DNA of 35,526 bases from CAYWNK01 sp047639615 (GTDB lineage Bacteria > Planctomycetota > UBA1135 > GCA-002686595). The position numbers and the translations under genes were made by a program. The notes under the pieces were generated by a model. The model had not been told where the DNA came from and searched no databases. It worked only from the letters and a program-made list of their open reading frames with translations. The stretch is taken from positions 1 to 35,526 of the forward strand of contig JBLIOL010000010.1 in the NCBI GenBank assembly GCA_047639615.1, read 5' to 3'. Below are positions 35,386 to 35,526 of the stretch, piece after piece (position 1 is the first letter of the stretch; each line of letters begins with the position of its first letter).

Positions 35386-35526
35386 TCAGTGCGAATGGCC
35401 GTCGGCGGTCCGGACCGGAGAACTGGCCGACTGGGTGTGCACTACTTTCCACGCGCTGTCCACCCATCGGAAGATGTACGTACCGTGGCCTTGGTTGTGG
35501 ATGTCCCGCCCGTCGGGGGTGGTCAA
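35386..35526 (-). CDS. SnoaL/NTF2-like (DUF4440-type) protein, 3' part
   Basis: The frame is open from the right window edge to TGA at 35388-35386 (46 residues seen). The strands GQGHGTYIF-like (here NQGHGTYIFRWVDSAWKVVH) match the C-terminal hairpin of SnoaL/SgcJ-type NTF2-like proteins, where W-K-V-V-H is characteristic. The start and N-terminal two-thirds lie outside the window. It is the cassette gene belonging to the attC at 35266-35332; a 53-bp gap separates stop and attC. Confidence 0.7.
   Translation of the reverse strand: MTTPDGRDIHNQGHGTYIFRWVDSAWKVVHTQSASSPVRTADGHSH

Larger units (their letters stand above)
33601..35526 (-). mobile_element. Integron gene-cassette array (distal part), cassettes on minus strand
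   Basis: Six short minus-strand ORFs, each ending at or near an attC-type palindrome in the expected 3' position. Predicted crossover points (G^TT of R') delimit cassettes: from beyond the window edge to 35272 (NTF2-like), 35271-34865 (407 bp), 34864-34336 (529 bp), 34335-34021 (315 bp), and about 34020-33855 (about 165 bp, micro-ORF), then the membrane-protein cassette. Cassette sizes and one-gene-per-attC structure are those of chromosomal integrons. The array may extend left to about 30.7 kb in a decayed state. No integrase gene is in the window; polarity places it to the right. Confidence 0.85.

Overview
High-GC chromosomal DNA from a Gram-negative, probably Planctomycetota (PVC) bacterium. 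This placement is inferred from gene content: a PmoA-like DUF6807 protein, a Tat-exported Gfo/Idh/MocA oxidoreductase, a lipoprotein sulfatase-fold enzyme, a secreted GH29 fucosidase, a sortilin/VPS10-type exoprotein, a DUF4212/VC_2705 symporter pair and a MoxR-DUF58-DUF4350-DUF4129 operon. No rRNA, tRNA or CRISPR array was seen.

Layout. (1) 1-4908: a tightly overlapping four-gene operon (DUF4129-like membrane protein, DUF4350 lipoprotein, MoxR AAA+ ATPase, DUF58 protein). (2) 4907-5385: a 479-bp element with 40-bp imperfect terminal inverted repeats, an IS or MITE remnant abutting the DUF58 stop codon. (3) 5477-9129: an unrecognised protein converging on a large hybrid sensor kinase. (4) 9199-15745, all minus: GH29 fucosidase, DinB-like protein, sulfatase-like lipoprotein, SthA transhydrogenase, HDOD protein. 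(5) 15875-23373: coiled-coil membrane-anchored protein, cupin protein, DUF6807 protein, Gfo/Idh/MocA oxidoreductase, VPS10-like protein with an internal PDZ domain, DUF4212 protein. (6) 23376-30706: Na+/solute symporter, then a TamB-like/TamA-like outer-membrane assembly pair translationally coupled to an EamA transporter. The TamA-like signal sequence contains a 12-bp minisatellite.

(7) From about 30.7 kb to the right edge the character changes. Every gene is short and on the minus strand, base composition is less GC-rich, and genes are separated by imperfect palindromes. On the minus strand these read as integron attC recombination sites (RYYYAAC ... GTTRRRY, e.g. GCCTAAC ... GTTAGAC). Four are clear (34015, 34330, 34859, 35266) and at least one more is degenerate (about 33847). 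The cassettes carry an NTF2-like protein (cut by the window edge), an unknown 124-aa protein, a VOC/glyoxalase-fold protein, an Imm17-like immunity protein, a 27-codon micro-ORF and a small membrane protein. Further left lie DUF2200, DUF2283, a BrnT toxin/XRE antitoxin pair with a palindromic operator, an RRM RNA-binding protein and an unknown 157-aa protein, with decayed or unclear attC sites. This is best read as the distal, ageing end of a chromosomal integron whose integrase should lie beyond the right edge. It is the most novel content in the window.
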